Shown: in pieces, positions 42,301-52,899 of the stretch
Numbering within the stretch: the first letter of the stretch is position 1
Layout: every line of letters begins with the position of its first letter
Assembly (NCBI GenBank): GCA_010279815.1
Contig: QEOQ01000533.1
Span: 424,778 to 488,777, forward strand
Reading direction: 5' to 3'
Source of the DNA: Brachionus plicatilis
Taxonomy: Eukaryota > Rotifera > Eurotatoria > Ploima > Brachionidae
Length of the DNA stretch: 64,000 nt
Made by a program: the position numbers and the translations under genes
Notes under the pieces: model-generated
Told to the model about the DNA's origin: nothing
The model's database searches: none
Seen by the model: only the letters and a program-made list of their open reading frames with translations

Positions 42301-44596
42301 TTATTTAAATAAATTTAAAGATTAATTTTAATATTTAAAGATAAACTCTTCGAATTGAAATGATATTTTGAATTGATTATCAACTAGTGATGTTATTTGG
42401 ATTGACGTTTTTCAAAATTTGTTTAAATTTCATCCAAATTTTAGACAATTTTATTTAAATATTGATTTCAAACAAAAATAAATTTAACTTGGAATAACAA
42501 ATAAATTTTTATTTGATTCCAAAGTTTGAATAAATGAAATATTCAATTACTAAAACCAAATAAAAAAAAATTTAAATAAGAAAAAAATTAGTTATATATT
42601 TGAATTTTAAAATCGAATTAATTTAAAAAGAAAAAAACGAATCGAATAAAAAATTGTCTAATAAATATTTTTTAAAAATTTGAATACAATACACTATAAA
42701 CGTAACTTCAACTTGGGACTTTTAAACAACTCTGGTTTTATTTATACAATTATCCATTGAAAGAAAATATTTTATTAGCCATTTATTGAAGCTAATTACT
42801 TTTAAACTTTAATAAAAAGTTTCCATATTTTTGAAAATTGGTGATAAAATTTTAATAGAAAATGATGGTGAATGATGGTCTAATCATTCATATTGTAAAA
42901 TTAATTAAAATATTTTCTTATATATTTTACCTGTTTCTGCCATTTAAAAATTGGAATATTAACAAAAGGTAAATTTATTTTTCATTCAAATTTGACCAAA
43001 ATTAAATACCAAAAATTTCGAAAGAAAAAAAATTTCTTTGGCTTCCAACTCTTCCTAATTTCATGTAAATTCTATTGATTTTACGTTAAAAACATTAATT
43101 TGAATTATCTTTCAAAGGAGTTCAATAAATATTTAGAATTAAATTCAAATGAATAACAACTTAATTGAAAATTTTAATATTGTTTATAATAATTGATTTT
43201 TTTAATATTCGAAGTGAATTTTTGATATTTTTAATATTTCATTTAATATTTTTTTAATTATATTCAAGAATTTAACTTTAATTTAAACAAATAATAAATC
43301 ACTTTTACAAATTACAAAAATTTTCTTTGTGCATTTAGTCAAATTTTTAGCCAAATTGCACATTTGATTTCTTTTTTAACTGATTTTTGTTTTCAAATCA
43401 AAAAATAATTTGTCTTTTAAATTTGGATCATATTTTATTTGAATAATCAACTTAATTTAAAAAAAAAATTTAGTTTCTAATTAAGATATTTAAAAATTCG
43501 AATTTTTGGTTTAAATAAAATAATTCTTCGAATCTTATTTATCCGAATAATAATTGTTCAAATAACATCACTATTATCAACTTCAAGATGCCTAATTTTT
43601 GGACCAAATTTTGTGGCAAATTTTTCCTACAATTTTTAAATTTTTAAAAGTTAGGACTTGGATTCCTCGACTTGAGGTTTGCGACTTTTAAACAACCCTG
43701 CGTTTACTTAATTTTCACTTTATTTACCTATTTTCTATTTGTATTCTAAATAAATTAAGTAACTTAAAAAACTTAAAATATTTATATTATACTTCACTTA
43801 GGTACCAATGAATCATTAAAAAAGTAATAATTTTTGAAAAAATGAAAAGAAGCTTTATTATTTTCCCTCTCTCTCTTTTCGAACTAACAAATTTTTATAA
43901 CAAAAGTATTTGTATTTAGTATTCAAACTAAACAGTAAAATTTAAAAATGAAATTCAGATATTAATAATATTTTGATATTAAATATATTATTATTTATTG
44001 TTTTTATTTAAGCTATGCGACTTCTCTCTAAAATTTAAAATTTTTATTTAAAATTTACTTTTGATCATGAACTTCAATTTGGCGCAATAAGAATAAATAA
44101 GAATAGAATGTCGACTTAGAAGAAATATGAAATGTTTTTAGACTAGTTTTTAAGTAAAAAATTAATGATGATTTCGACTATATGAATTTCTGACCGACCG
44201 ACAGGAAGGGTATTAAAAAAATTTTAAGTCATGACTTTACTTTACTTAAGATTTCGACTCTGTTTGAGGACTGCTTTTTAAAATAAATTAAAAGAAATTA
44301 CAGATTTTGCTTTTGAACAAAAAATTTGGTTGCTTTCTTTTTGTCGTAAATTTTTATGAGTCAAAAAAAGAGCCCTAGGTGAAAACAGGCCGTCTTTGGA
44401 CTCTTCAAAAAAACTTTCGGGTCTGTAATTGGTTTGGTCATTGCAATCGGAATCAAATGATGACCAAAACGAATTTCCAATTTCGTTGCCTGATCCAGAA
44501 ATATGGAAAGAGATTATTTCTCTAGACAAAAAGATAAAATTTTATTTGTCTGCTAAAATTTTATTTTTTTTCAAATTACCTTTTATTTGAAAACAT
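39377..44596 (-). CDS. Divergent alpha-tubulin-like protein with degenerate GTP site
   Basis: Three exons (44596-44580, 44521-44302, 40399-39377) join in frame to 419 residues (alpha-tubulin about 450). The start KREIISFHISGSGNEIG aligns with the alpha-tubulin N-terminus, but the GQ-G-Q loop has become SGSGNE. The T3 loop (normally AGNNxAxGHY) is FFESYGSKD. The GGGTGSG loop is RGYNASG (119-125). The helix CSRNLDI retains the alpha-type nucleotide-contact Asn, NLVPFPRL is conserved, and the H8 segment reads LKDMANNLVP, so the alpha-specific catalytic Glu (E254 in canonical numbering) is Asp232 here and the nearby Asp is Gly. The C-terminal helix motif (RAFVHWY type) is lost and the tail is short and mildly acidic. 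Its upstream neighbour position and strand suggest tandem origin with the beta-like gene. Confidence 0.87.
40484..40632. repeat. Short element with GTTGTTTAAAA / GACTTTTAAGCAACTCTG ends
   Basis: The left end AGGTTGTTTAAAATTCCCAA is roughly inverse to the right end GACTTTTAAGCAACTCTG. The right-end motif with the preceding GGACTTGACTTGA recurs at 42714-42733, 43640-43700, 55005-55035 and 57365-57415, indicating a dispersed family. Confidence 0.5.
40724..41062. mobile_element. MITE with GGCATTGTGAATT termini in tubulin intron
   Basis: Ends GGCATTGTGAATTTTGATAC and ...ACCAAAATTCACTATGCC. Flanked by CTGATATC at 40716-40723 and 41063-41070 (8 bp, or 9 bp if the terminal C is shared). Termini resemble those of the 23746 and 57006 elements. 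Confidence 0.82.
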
Positions 44597-45504
44597 GAAT
44601 TCGGTTTAATATTCTGAAAATTTTTTTAAAGAAAATCGTCTTTAAATACTCAAAAGGAATTAATGTTCTAAAATTCACTATGGCAATAGTTTGTTTGGTT
44701 TACAAAGTCAAAAAGGTCTGAAAAGTGGATTATTATTGAATGACGTCTATTTATTGAATTATGTCATTTTTATTTTTAATGTTATGATTGTTACTTTATG
44801 CAATAAAAGTTCAATTTTAATAACAAATCTGTATATGAATTTTTTAACTCGGTCTGTTTATTAGTTGCTATTTTTTCAAATACCATCATAAACAAATAAA
44901 TTTATTTCCTTATATTTTTTTTTAAATCAATTTTATTTAAAAAAATTAAATTAAGTAATTTTTTTAATTCAAAGAAATTAAAAGATACTTAAAAACTAAG
45001 CTCTTTCAAAAAATATTTTAATGGCATATTATAAATTTTTTTTTTCCAAGTCATGCAAAAAGTTTGAATGCGACAAATATTTATTTTACATTATTTTTTC
45101 GATCTTTCTGTTTTTAAGCTATTTTAAACTTTTCAAAGATCCACTTTGTTTGCAATTAATTTCTCTAAATGATATTTTAAACAATTAAAGCAGCTAAAAA
45201 TTATCTTTAATTATGAGTATTATATTATTTTATTTATTGATAAAACCGATTTTTTTAATTAAGTTATCAGAAAAGCTTGCAAAACGCAACAAAAGCTTAA
45301 AATCAATAAAGATCAAAATAATATAAAAAACAATATAAAACATTTATTGTAATCAATGTGTCCATTCGAAAGTTTTCAAAAAATCTCCATCAAATTTCGT
45401 ATACTAGCAAAATACTAGCAGGATTCCAAATTAATGTAAATTTGCAATATTAACTTCTTTGTACAAAAGTAAATGCCTAAAATATAATATTAATAATTAA
45501 AAAG
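44597..45504. other. Upstream region of the alpha-like tubulin gene
   Basis: Contains the probable promoter of the alpha-like gene (TGACGTCTATTT near 44740 is a CRE-like half site, unproven) and the first copy of a 103-bp direct repeat (44996-45098). Confidence 0.4.
44996..45098 (+). repeat. Direct repeat, copy 1 (103 bp)
   Basis: Nearly identical to 48579-48681 (AGCTCTTTCAAAAAATATT, CCAAGTCATGCAAAAAGTTT, ATGCGACAAATATTTATTTT). The two copies bracket the LINE remnant and its insertions. Confidence 0.85.
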
Positions 45505-45662
45505 GAATTTCTAAGTTATCCCCTGTAGCCAAAATCTTTGAAAAACTTATTTGCAGTCAAATAAGTTATTCCTTTGACTCAAATAAAATATTCTTCCATG
45601 GCCAACATGGTTTTATACTGTCTTCATTCCATGAAACTATTTCTGATCTTAATTTGTACTGA
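45505..45662 (+). pseudogene. LINE reverse transcriptase remnant, part 1
   Basis: The plus-strand frame reads SPVAKIFEKLICSQIS and HGQHGF, corresponding to the LINE RT segment (P-x-SKIFEKLI ... QHGF) that precedes the catalytic core. It breaks off at about 45662; the expected continuation (KAIDLVDSNVLL) is found at 47741, so the LINE was split by insertion. Confidence 0.75.
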
Positions 45663-46419
45663 TGAAATCGAATTAGGTTTTTGAACACTTGAATAAATAA
45701 AAAATTTTAAAAGACTACTGAAAAAGAAGTAAAATCGAATAAAATCTTGAATAAAAGATAAATTTGAATTTATATTTGATTTATTTTTATTTTTGAAATT
45801 AAATTCGAAGACTTCCTTTTTTCAAATTAAAATTCGAACTTAACTTTGATTTAAAAAGCAACTTGAAGTTTAGATAAATTCAACTAATAAATTAAAAGTA
45901 TTAAAATCTGAAAAGAATGTTTGAAAATTTAGTTATATGTACCCTTGTAGCGTTGGTTAAATCAGAACAGCTATTTTTTGGTACCTGGTAAGATGGATGG
46001 GACTATTGTAATCCAGAAAATGTAAGAAATGTTTTGTTGAGTGGTGAAAATCGAGCACACTTTTAGTATCCAAATCGAATTGAAATTTAATTTATTTAAT
46101 GAATTCTTTTTTAATTTAATTCTTTAAATCAATTATTTTTTTGATATTAAATTGAATATTTATTATATTCAATATTTGATCCAAAAATTTTATATATTTT
46201 CAAATTTTAATTCGAATAATTTAGAGATTTAATTTTTAATTTAAATAAATTATATTCAAAAATTAAATTCAAACCTAATTTTCATTCGAAATGCTTCTTA
46301 TTCGAATATTGATTCGAATATGCATATTCGATTTCATCACTTTTAATTTGAACAGAGATAAAAAGCTTATAAGTCTTGTACTTTTTATAGACTGCCGGAA
46401 AGCTAATGTGTGAGGTTTA

Positions 46420-47731
46420 AAGTCAAATAAAAATCTGGAAAACTCATACGAAAAAAATTTTTTTTTGCCCAACCGAGAAAATCATAAAAACGAGGCAAAA
46501 TGTTATTTATTGTACATTTTTATATTTTTACATTTTTGAGAGAAGAAAAAAAAATCTCAAAATCAAAAAATCTAAAAAAATTTTCATTCCAGAAAAGTAA
46601 TAATAAATTCGCAATTAATTAAAAGAGATTTTCAAAAAATTATCCTTGGTTTTTACATTTAAATTTTTCTAAAACTCCTTTTTAAGTAATTGCGAATTTA
46701 TTATTACTTTTCTTGAATGAAAATTTTTTTAGATTTTTTGATTTTGAGATTTTTTTTTTTCTCTCAAAAATGTAAAAATGTAAAAATATAAAAATGTACA
46801 ATAAATAACATTTTGCCAAAAACGACTTTTATTTCTGGGAAAGTCATTCAAAAAATTCTTAAATCTGGTAAAGTCATATGATACTCGGTTAAAGTCAAAC
46901 AAAATAACATTGAAAAAGTGCGATGTTTCAAATATTTTTTTCAGTTTCAAATAAAAAAATAATTTAAGTTAATATTGCAAGCATGAAAAACTAATTTTTT
47001 TTTAAATTTTGACTTTGGGTTTGTGCTATGATGACATTTAAGATAATATTTGTATTTTTAAAAAACTATTTATGCTCTGTTTTCCATTTCTTATAAATAG
47101 AGTATTTGTTAATATGCATCTAACGAACTTCAATTACCACTAAAGTCAAAATTTTTAAAGAAAAAAACAAAGTGTTTCGGGTCGGTAAGGTGAACAATGG
47201 TTCATATTTTTGGAACAATTCTTGTTCCCAGATTTAAGTAGAGAGGGCATTTGGGTATTTTTGATTGTTGAAACGGTAATACCAGGTCAACTAGATCAGA
47301 GCAAATGCTATTTCTAAAACTCCTTCAAATTAAAAAAAAAAACAAAAAAATCATTAACTTCAATTGTTTATTTTTATATCAGTTTCCAGAATAAGGCTTT
47401 CTTTTAAATAGCTATTTTATTCAGTTTATTCTCATATTCTAAAATTTTTTCAATATAACTAAGCTAAGCTTTAAAAAAAGATTTAAGTTTTTTTTGTATT
47501 CGTTTATTTCTGTGTCACTTTTTTATCCGCACAATAATTAATAATTAATAAATTTTGTATTAAAAAAAACAAAATTTTTTTGTTTGACTTTACCCGAGTA
47601 TTATATTACTTTACCAGATTTAAGAATTTTCTGTATGACTTTCCCAGAAATAAAAGTCGTTTTTATGATTTTCTCGGTTGAGCAAAAAAAAATTTTTTCC
47701 GTATGAGTTTTCCAGATTTTTATTTGACTTT
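46420..47731. mobile_element. Long-armed palindromic element inserted in a LINE
   Basis: The left arm (46420-46493 plus 46826-46910) begins AAGTCAAATAAAAATCTGGA; the right arm (about 47578-47731) is its inverse, ending TCCAGATTTTTATTTGACTT. The left arm is interrupted by a separate 324-bp palindrome (46494-46817); the right arm is not, giving the undisturbed reference. The central part holds an inverted copy of R1-type sequence (about 46900-46985). Confidence 0.8.
46494..46817. mobile_element. Nested palindromic MITE, 8-bp target duplication (hAT-like)
   Basis: Begins GGCAAAATGTTATTTATTGT and ends with the exact inverse (...AATAACATTTTGCC), with arms of about 125 bp and a loop of about 70 bp. 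Flanked by AAAAACGA at 46486-46493 and 46818-46825. The uninterrupted counterpart arm at about 47661-47675 shows this octamer only once, proving insertion and an 8-bp duplication, as produced by hAT transposases. Confidence 0.92.
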
Positions 47732-47740
47732 ACCCTTTAC

Positions 47741-48482
47741 TCAAAGCTATTGACCTTGTAGACTCAAATGTTCTCCTTCTAAAACTTTTTATTATGTTTT
47801 TGATAACTCATCTTTAAATCTAATATCAACTTACTTTTCTGACAGAAATCAAGTTGTTGTAATGAAAGAAGTATCCTCTAAACCATCCTTAATTGGCCTT
47901 GGCGTCCCTCAGGGATCTGTTTCAGGTTCCTTATTTTTTCTGATTTTTATAAATGATCTACCGATAAATTAAAAAGTGTAAGTTATTTGCTGATCATACA
48001 ACCCTCTAACAAACTTAAACAAACTTATTAAAGAATTGTCGTTTTAGATCAAATAGTTCAAGTAGTTGATGAGTTTAAATTATTGGGAGTTACTTTAGAT
48101 AGTGGTTTAAATTTTGCTAAACACATGTAAACAATTTGTACCCAAAAAAATAGAAAAATTTTTTCAAATAAAAATTTACTCTATCTCTCAACTAAGACAG
48201 TTATTTTCCAATTTTTTGACTATGGGCTAACGCTAGTAATATATTTTCCAAAATCAACAATTCAGAAACTATTTAATCTATTTTATTCTGCCTTTTTTAA
48301 AATGTTTAAATTTGACTTTTCATATTTTGAACACAACGATATAAATGACTTTCTTGAGAAATATGGATTATTTGGGTTCCAACACAGATTTTTATCTAGA
48401 CTCCTAAACTTTGGTTTTAAAATATTTAAACTGGACAATGATCCTATTTTATTAAAAGAAAGTTATAAAAAAATTAAATAAA
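47741..48482 (+). pseudogene. LINE reverse transcriptase remnant, part 2
   Basis: Broken plus-strand coding sequence with RT motifs: KAIDLVDSNVLLLKLF, then GVPQGSVSGSLFFLIFINDL (canonical GVPQGSxLxPxLFxIYINDL), and a decayed active-site region (the expected FADDT reads as FADHT with a frameshift). Downstream, VVDEFKLLGVTLDSGLNF is typical of the RT thumb/connection in Jockey/CR1-like elements. The C-terminal stretch ends with TAA about 48480. Several in-frame stops mean no function. Confidence 0.85.
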
Positions 48483-48578
48483 AAACCTTCAGTAAATACA
48501 CTCTAATAAATAAAAATAGTTTAATTGTAATAAAAACAAATTAATTAATAATTTTGTTATTGATCGTTTTTGCTAAAA

Positions 48579-48681
48579 ACTGAGCTCTTTCAAAAAATAT
48601 TCTAATGGCATATTATAAAATTTTTTTTTCCAAGTCATGCAAAAAGTTTAAATGCGACAAATATTTATTTTACATTATTCT
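48579..48681 (+). repeat. Direct repeat, copy 2 (103 bp)
   Basis: Copy of 44996-45098 with a handful of substitutions; lies just after the LINE C-terminal remnant. Confidence 0.85.
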
Positions 48682-50849
48682 AAAAAAATGCTTGACAATT
48701 TTTGAACAAAAAAGCAAATTGAAAATTAAACAAAAATTTTATTTTGCCCAATTGTCTTCATTGAGACTTAAATACCTAATTATTGGAAAGTTTTTACGGA
48801 ATTAGCGTAAAACTTCCATTGTATCAGATCATATTTCAGTTTTTGGTTTTTGGCGGCGGTTGTCGTCGTCTGAAAAATAAATCGAAAATTTTATTAAAGA
48901 CAGATCTGGCACTTTTTTGAGGAGAACTGGACAAACACTTTTGCCTGCAGTGCAACAGTTAACAAATTATGCTGTCATGTCATCAGCCTTGTTTTTAGAG
49001 AGTTTAGAAAGATTTCTTGCAAAATTACTTCATTCTACCCAGATATCACATCATTTGATTCTTAAATTAAATCAATAAAATTTTCTACGCCGTCTAGATG
49101 GTTTATCTGATATCGGATATCTGAATGACTACAACTTCTATCATTTTCAGTGTCTTGGTCATGGTTTCTTTTTGGATTTCGGGCATCAGCTGACTTAGAC
49201 GATTGATTGAATATCCATTTTTTTCCAAAATTTTTTTTTTTAGATTAGACAAAATGATATTTTGTCAATTAAAACAAGATAATTCGTCAGCTATACAGAA
49301 ATCAATTTGAAAAAATGAACGTCATTTAAATAAATGTTTTGTCAATTATTTTTTATTTTTGTCAATAAAATTTTTGTCAATAAAATCTGTCGCATGAGCC
49401 ATCTAGAAGAAACTTATAACCATTCTGAACAAATTTGTAAAAAGAATAGGTTGTCAACATTTCGACTCAAATTTGAAATTAAGAGAAATTTAAAATAAAG
49501 TTTAAAACTTACAATATTTAGAATTTCGAACATTAGATGATTGTCTTTATTCCTATTCAAGATTTGGAATATCCATTTTTTTCGTATATTAGCTTTTCTT
49601 TTTCTTCGATCAATTAAGACAGCAATGAGATATTTACTTATAGTACAGATATTATTCACAATTGTTAAATAGTTAAATTGCATTTATTTTTATATATTGA
49701 CAAAGAATTTTTATAATTTATTTTTTAATTTGAAAAAATTATTAAAATTTTACTTTTTTTAAATTGCTTGAAAAAATTAAGTATCTTTTTACTTTTTCTC
49801 ATATCTACCGAAAGGAAAGTCTAATTCATTTAAAGCTTTTAACTTTAATTAATAGATGACTTAGCTTTACAAAAAATATATTTTAAAATTATTTCTTAAT
49901 GAGTCTACATTTATGTCCAAAAAAACTTTTAAAAAATAATGGTTTTCACTTCTTTAATAGCGTGGCATTATTAAATAGAATTAAAAGAGAGTTTCTATTT
50001 CTAAATCTTTATTTTAAACGAAAACTAACTAACTAATCTGGTGGTTTTGGGATTTGGCGTAGCCTAAGGTATCTATTTTCCATTTCCACTTTCCATCTTT
50101 CAGTGGTCAGTGATTTTGGCAAACTTCCGAGAAATTTAGTAACCTAATCACACCTGTATGCCTTACTTGACACTCAGTCATTTCATTTGTCATTACATAA
50201 TCGTGCAGAGAGTCGTTATGCTGTCTTTCTTCCTCTCTATGGAAAATGATGTCTTCGTCTTCTTCATTATTTTTGGAACCAACCTGATAATGTGATTGCA
50301 TCTACATTCATTTTTACCTCGGGGCAATCTCTTGAAATTGTCATTTGCATCGGTGTATTATCCAAATGGTAAGAATCTCTCTGAACTCTTGAACAAGTTT
50401 ATTAGCGTGATTATGCTCAGCTTCTTCTTATTTTTGGCTATCTAAGAATGAGACGGTTAAGGTGACAGGCCATATGACCATAAAAAACCGTACATGAAAT
50501 GGACCGATTTTTTTGACCACTAAGAAAAATCATTACTTGATAGAGATGTTGGTTGGTCGAACTATGTTTTTTTAATTTTATGTATATCTGCACTTAACTG
50601 ATTTTGAGATATTTGTAAAAAATAATGATTTTTTAAACTTTTAGAACCATCATTTCCAATAAAATTCTTTTATATTTTCAATTTTTATATCGAAAAGCTA
50701 CTTTAATTAACGTAAAATTAGGTACAAAAAATTAAAGGAAAAAAGTATTTAATTTTAAAAAATCCAAAAAAGGAAGTTTTTTGAGCTTTTATTATTTTAA
50801 CAATAATCGAGCCAACACAGTGAGCCCAAAATTCGTTATTTTACTACTT
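48682..50849. other. Decayed repeats, no confident gene
   Basis: A minus-strand patch at 49520-49683 encodes a basic, transposase-like stretch (RRKRKANIRKKWIFQ) reminiscent of Harbinger-type N-termini, but with no catalytic part seen. A second patch at 50140-50301 (-) is acidic (NNEEDEDII). A segment at about 49957-49985 is the inverse of the left LTR end near 50990, suggesting another LTR fragment. Confidence 0.35.
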
Positions 50850-51899
50850 TAAAACCTCTACCCCAGCCCCTTCCTCCTGGGTCTCTGCTCCTTTGTATTC
50901 TTTATATATATGTGTATTTTAAGTTTAGTTTTAGTTTTTTAAAAAAGTTTTGTGAAGCAATTAAAATTCTTTTATTTAGTAGCGCCACGCTATTAAATTG
51001 GTGATAGCGGTGGGATTGTTTTAGAAAAAAGTTGAAGGTTTTATTTTCTTGCACGTGGTTTTCATTAAAAGTGTTTAGAGATTTAAAAAAAAATGGAATT
51101 TAAGTGTTTCCAGGTACCAATGGAAATACGAGTGGACTAACTGAAGGACAATCAGTAAGAAAAACAAGAATTGTTTCTCTTCATCCAAACCAATGGTGGA
51201 CTGGAACGTGGCGGGATAGGGCATCGGCGTTTTGTCCTGGCAAGGAAGCACCCAGGAGAAGGCTCGGTGTTTATAAGCATGGTATTCCCAGTTTACAACG
51301 GTCGGCTTATCAATCTAACCACCGAGCAATAAACAAGAAAACATATCGGGATTATGAAGAAGGCCGGATAGTAGTAAGTGCTCCAATCAGTGGCGTAACA
51401 ATGCCAAGTAATGTCCAAGTAGCTGGCCATTTGTTACACCCTTTTTTAGCCACTCTGGATGCTATTCCGACCTCTGCAACCCCCGTACGAGCTCCTGCAC
51501 CAGTCGATCCAACTCCAAAATCAGTCGATCCAGCTCCAGCACCCGTCGATCGAGCTCCTGCACCAGTCAAAAATGTGTACCAGCGAGTAGTGATTCAGCT
51601 CGACACTGGTAACATATTTATATGCTTGAACCTTGGACGTGGTCGAACTATGCACCGCTCGGCGATCGAGCTCCGACAACCTGAACAAACTGCCCCGGAT
51701 ACAGAAATAGAAGACCCAAAGTACATGAATGTTGCTGACGAACGTTAAGATGAAGAAAAATTTGATTTTATTTTTTTGTTTTTTTTTTTTTTTGAAAAAG
51801 ACTCCAGGAGGAAACTTGATTGGTAGGGGGGACTAATGTAACACCCCCTCTACCACAGTCGCTTCCTCCTGGGTCTCTGCCCCTTGTATTCTTTATATA
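50850..51899 (+). mobile_element. LTR-flanked non-autonomous retroelement (right LTR truncated)
   Basis: Left and right repeats share ACCTCTACC, CTTCCTCCTGGGTCTCTGC and CCTTGTATTCTTTATATA (50862-50910 and 51848-51898). The right copy starts with TGTAACACC at 51837, preceded by a polypurine tract (GGTAGGGGGGA), as expected for a 3' LTR. After the left LTR, TTGGTGATAGCGGTGGGA could serve as primer-binding site. The right LTR is cut by a mariner-like insertion at 51900. No RT or integrase inside, so this is a TRIM/LARD-like element. Confidence 0.65.
51104..51748 (+). CDS. Proline-rich ORF inside the LTR-flanked element
   Basis: 214 codons, intact, and clearly more GC-rich than its surroundings. 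The N-terminal half is basic with tryptophans (NQWWTGTWRDR). The centre has imperfect repeats of the type VDPAPAP / VDRAPAP (about residues 128-155). The C-terminal part reads VIQLDTGNIFICLNLGRGR and ends acidic. I recognise no domain: not a standard gag, RT or protease, although the LDTG tetrapeptide recalls the aspartic-protease D-T/S-G motif and could be chance. It lies between the two LTRs in sense orientation, so it is probably the element's own or a captured gene. Host-gene function cannot be claimed. Confidence 0.55.
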   Translation: MFPGTNGNTSGLTEGQSVRKTRIVSLHPNQWWTGTWRDRASAFCPGKEAPRRRLGVYKHGIPSLQRSAYQSNHRAINKKTYRDYEEGRIVVSAPISGVTMPSNVQVAGHLLHPFLATLDAIPTSATPVRAPAPVDPTPKSVDPAPAPVDRAPAPVKNVYQRVVIQLDTGNIFICLNLGRGRTMHRSAIELRQPEQTAPDTEIEDPKYMNVADER

Positions 51900-52013
51900 C
51901 AGTCCTGATTCGTCACGTGGATTTCACATAAATGCCTAAAAAAGTTTATTACGTAATTTTTGGTAAGTTTACGTTTTAAACTTTTTTAGGCATTTATGTG
52001 AAGTTCTTTACTG
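51900..52013. mobile_element. Mariner/Tc1-like MITE inserted in the LTR
   Basis: Starts TA|CAGTCCTGATTCGTCACG and ends ...TTTACTG, with inner arms CACATAAATGCCTAAAAAAG and its inverse. CAGT...ACTG ends next to TA are mariner-like. The right TA is not intact. Confidence 0.6.
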
Positions 52014-52899
52014 TTACGGCTTTAATGTTGTGTTTTAACTTGATTTAAAAAATGTTTCAAATAATTTTACACTGGAAATTTTTAATGTTTTTTAATTTAT
52101 TTAAATACTTAAATTCTAATTTAAATGATTTTTCATGCTCATTATTAAATTGAAAAAGTTAAATTTAGAGACTAATGGAGGAGTTATAGTCCATTTTTTT
52201 GATTTGAAATAAAGACTTTCTCAACTGATGCGCAATGATAAGTAAGAATTAATATACTTGTCACGTATCTCAGAAGATAGACGCTTTTAGATGCTGATAT
52301 AAACCATTCATATAATAGCTCACATCTGGTCTTAATTATAAGCCGGTGTTCTTGACACGAACTCATTGGTATAAATAATGATTCCATTCACAGTGCTTAG
52401 GAGAGATATATTTTAGTTATTACACTAACTTTATAAATTGTTAGAGCTTAACAATTATTTAATAAACTATTCAAAAGTAAACTTGTTTTATCATTCATTA
52501 ACCCGCCTTACATCTTGGTCGCAGCTATAAGTAATAATGTTAACAATGAGTTTCTTTTCATCCATGGAATATTGCGAAAGTTTGCCCGTTCAGGCCTTGA
52601 TAAAGGCTCAAAACCACTTGGAAACCGATTTTCATTACCTTGAGGAAAATGGCACATTAGTAAATGATTCATAAATAGAACAAGCTGATTGGTTTGAGAA
52701 AACAATTGCTACTAAGGCTCCTAAGAAACTTTTAATTAGTCTTCTGACACAAAGAGCTGTACTTGTAGCAAAGAAAAAGGAACAGCCAGATACAAACCAG
52801 CACAATAAGTCGACAACCCAATCAAGCTTATCAACAACGACGAAAGGTACTCATCATCAACAGCAATTTATTGAACAAGATATGTCACCAGCGGAAAAA

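Larger units (their letters stand above)
40400..44301 (-). other. Very large intron of the alpha-like tubulin gene (3.9 kb)
   Basis: Donor TCT|GTAATT at 44301 and acceptor TTTGTAG at 40400; exon phase is 0 on both sides. The intron is rich in small repeat insertions (40484-40632, 40724-41062, and repeat ends GACTTTTAAACAAC near 42717 and 43688). No gene was seen inside. Confidence 0.7.

Noticed and set aside
46275..46950. Minus-strand ORFs near 46.3-46.9 kb
   Set aside because: They run through palindrome arms and consist of Phe/Lys-rich low-complexity sequence.
52184..52705. Two minus-strand ORFs of 65-67 codons
   Set aside because: Antisense to the probable LTR/leader region of the gag remnant and without recognisable domains.
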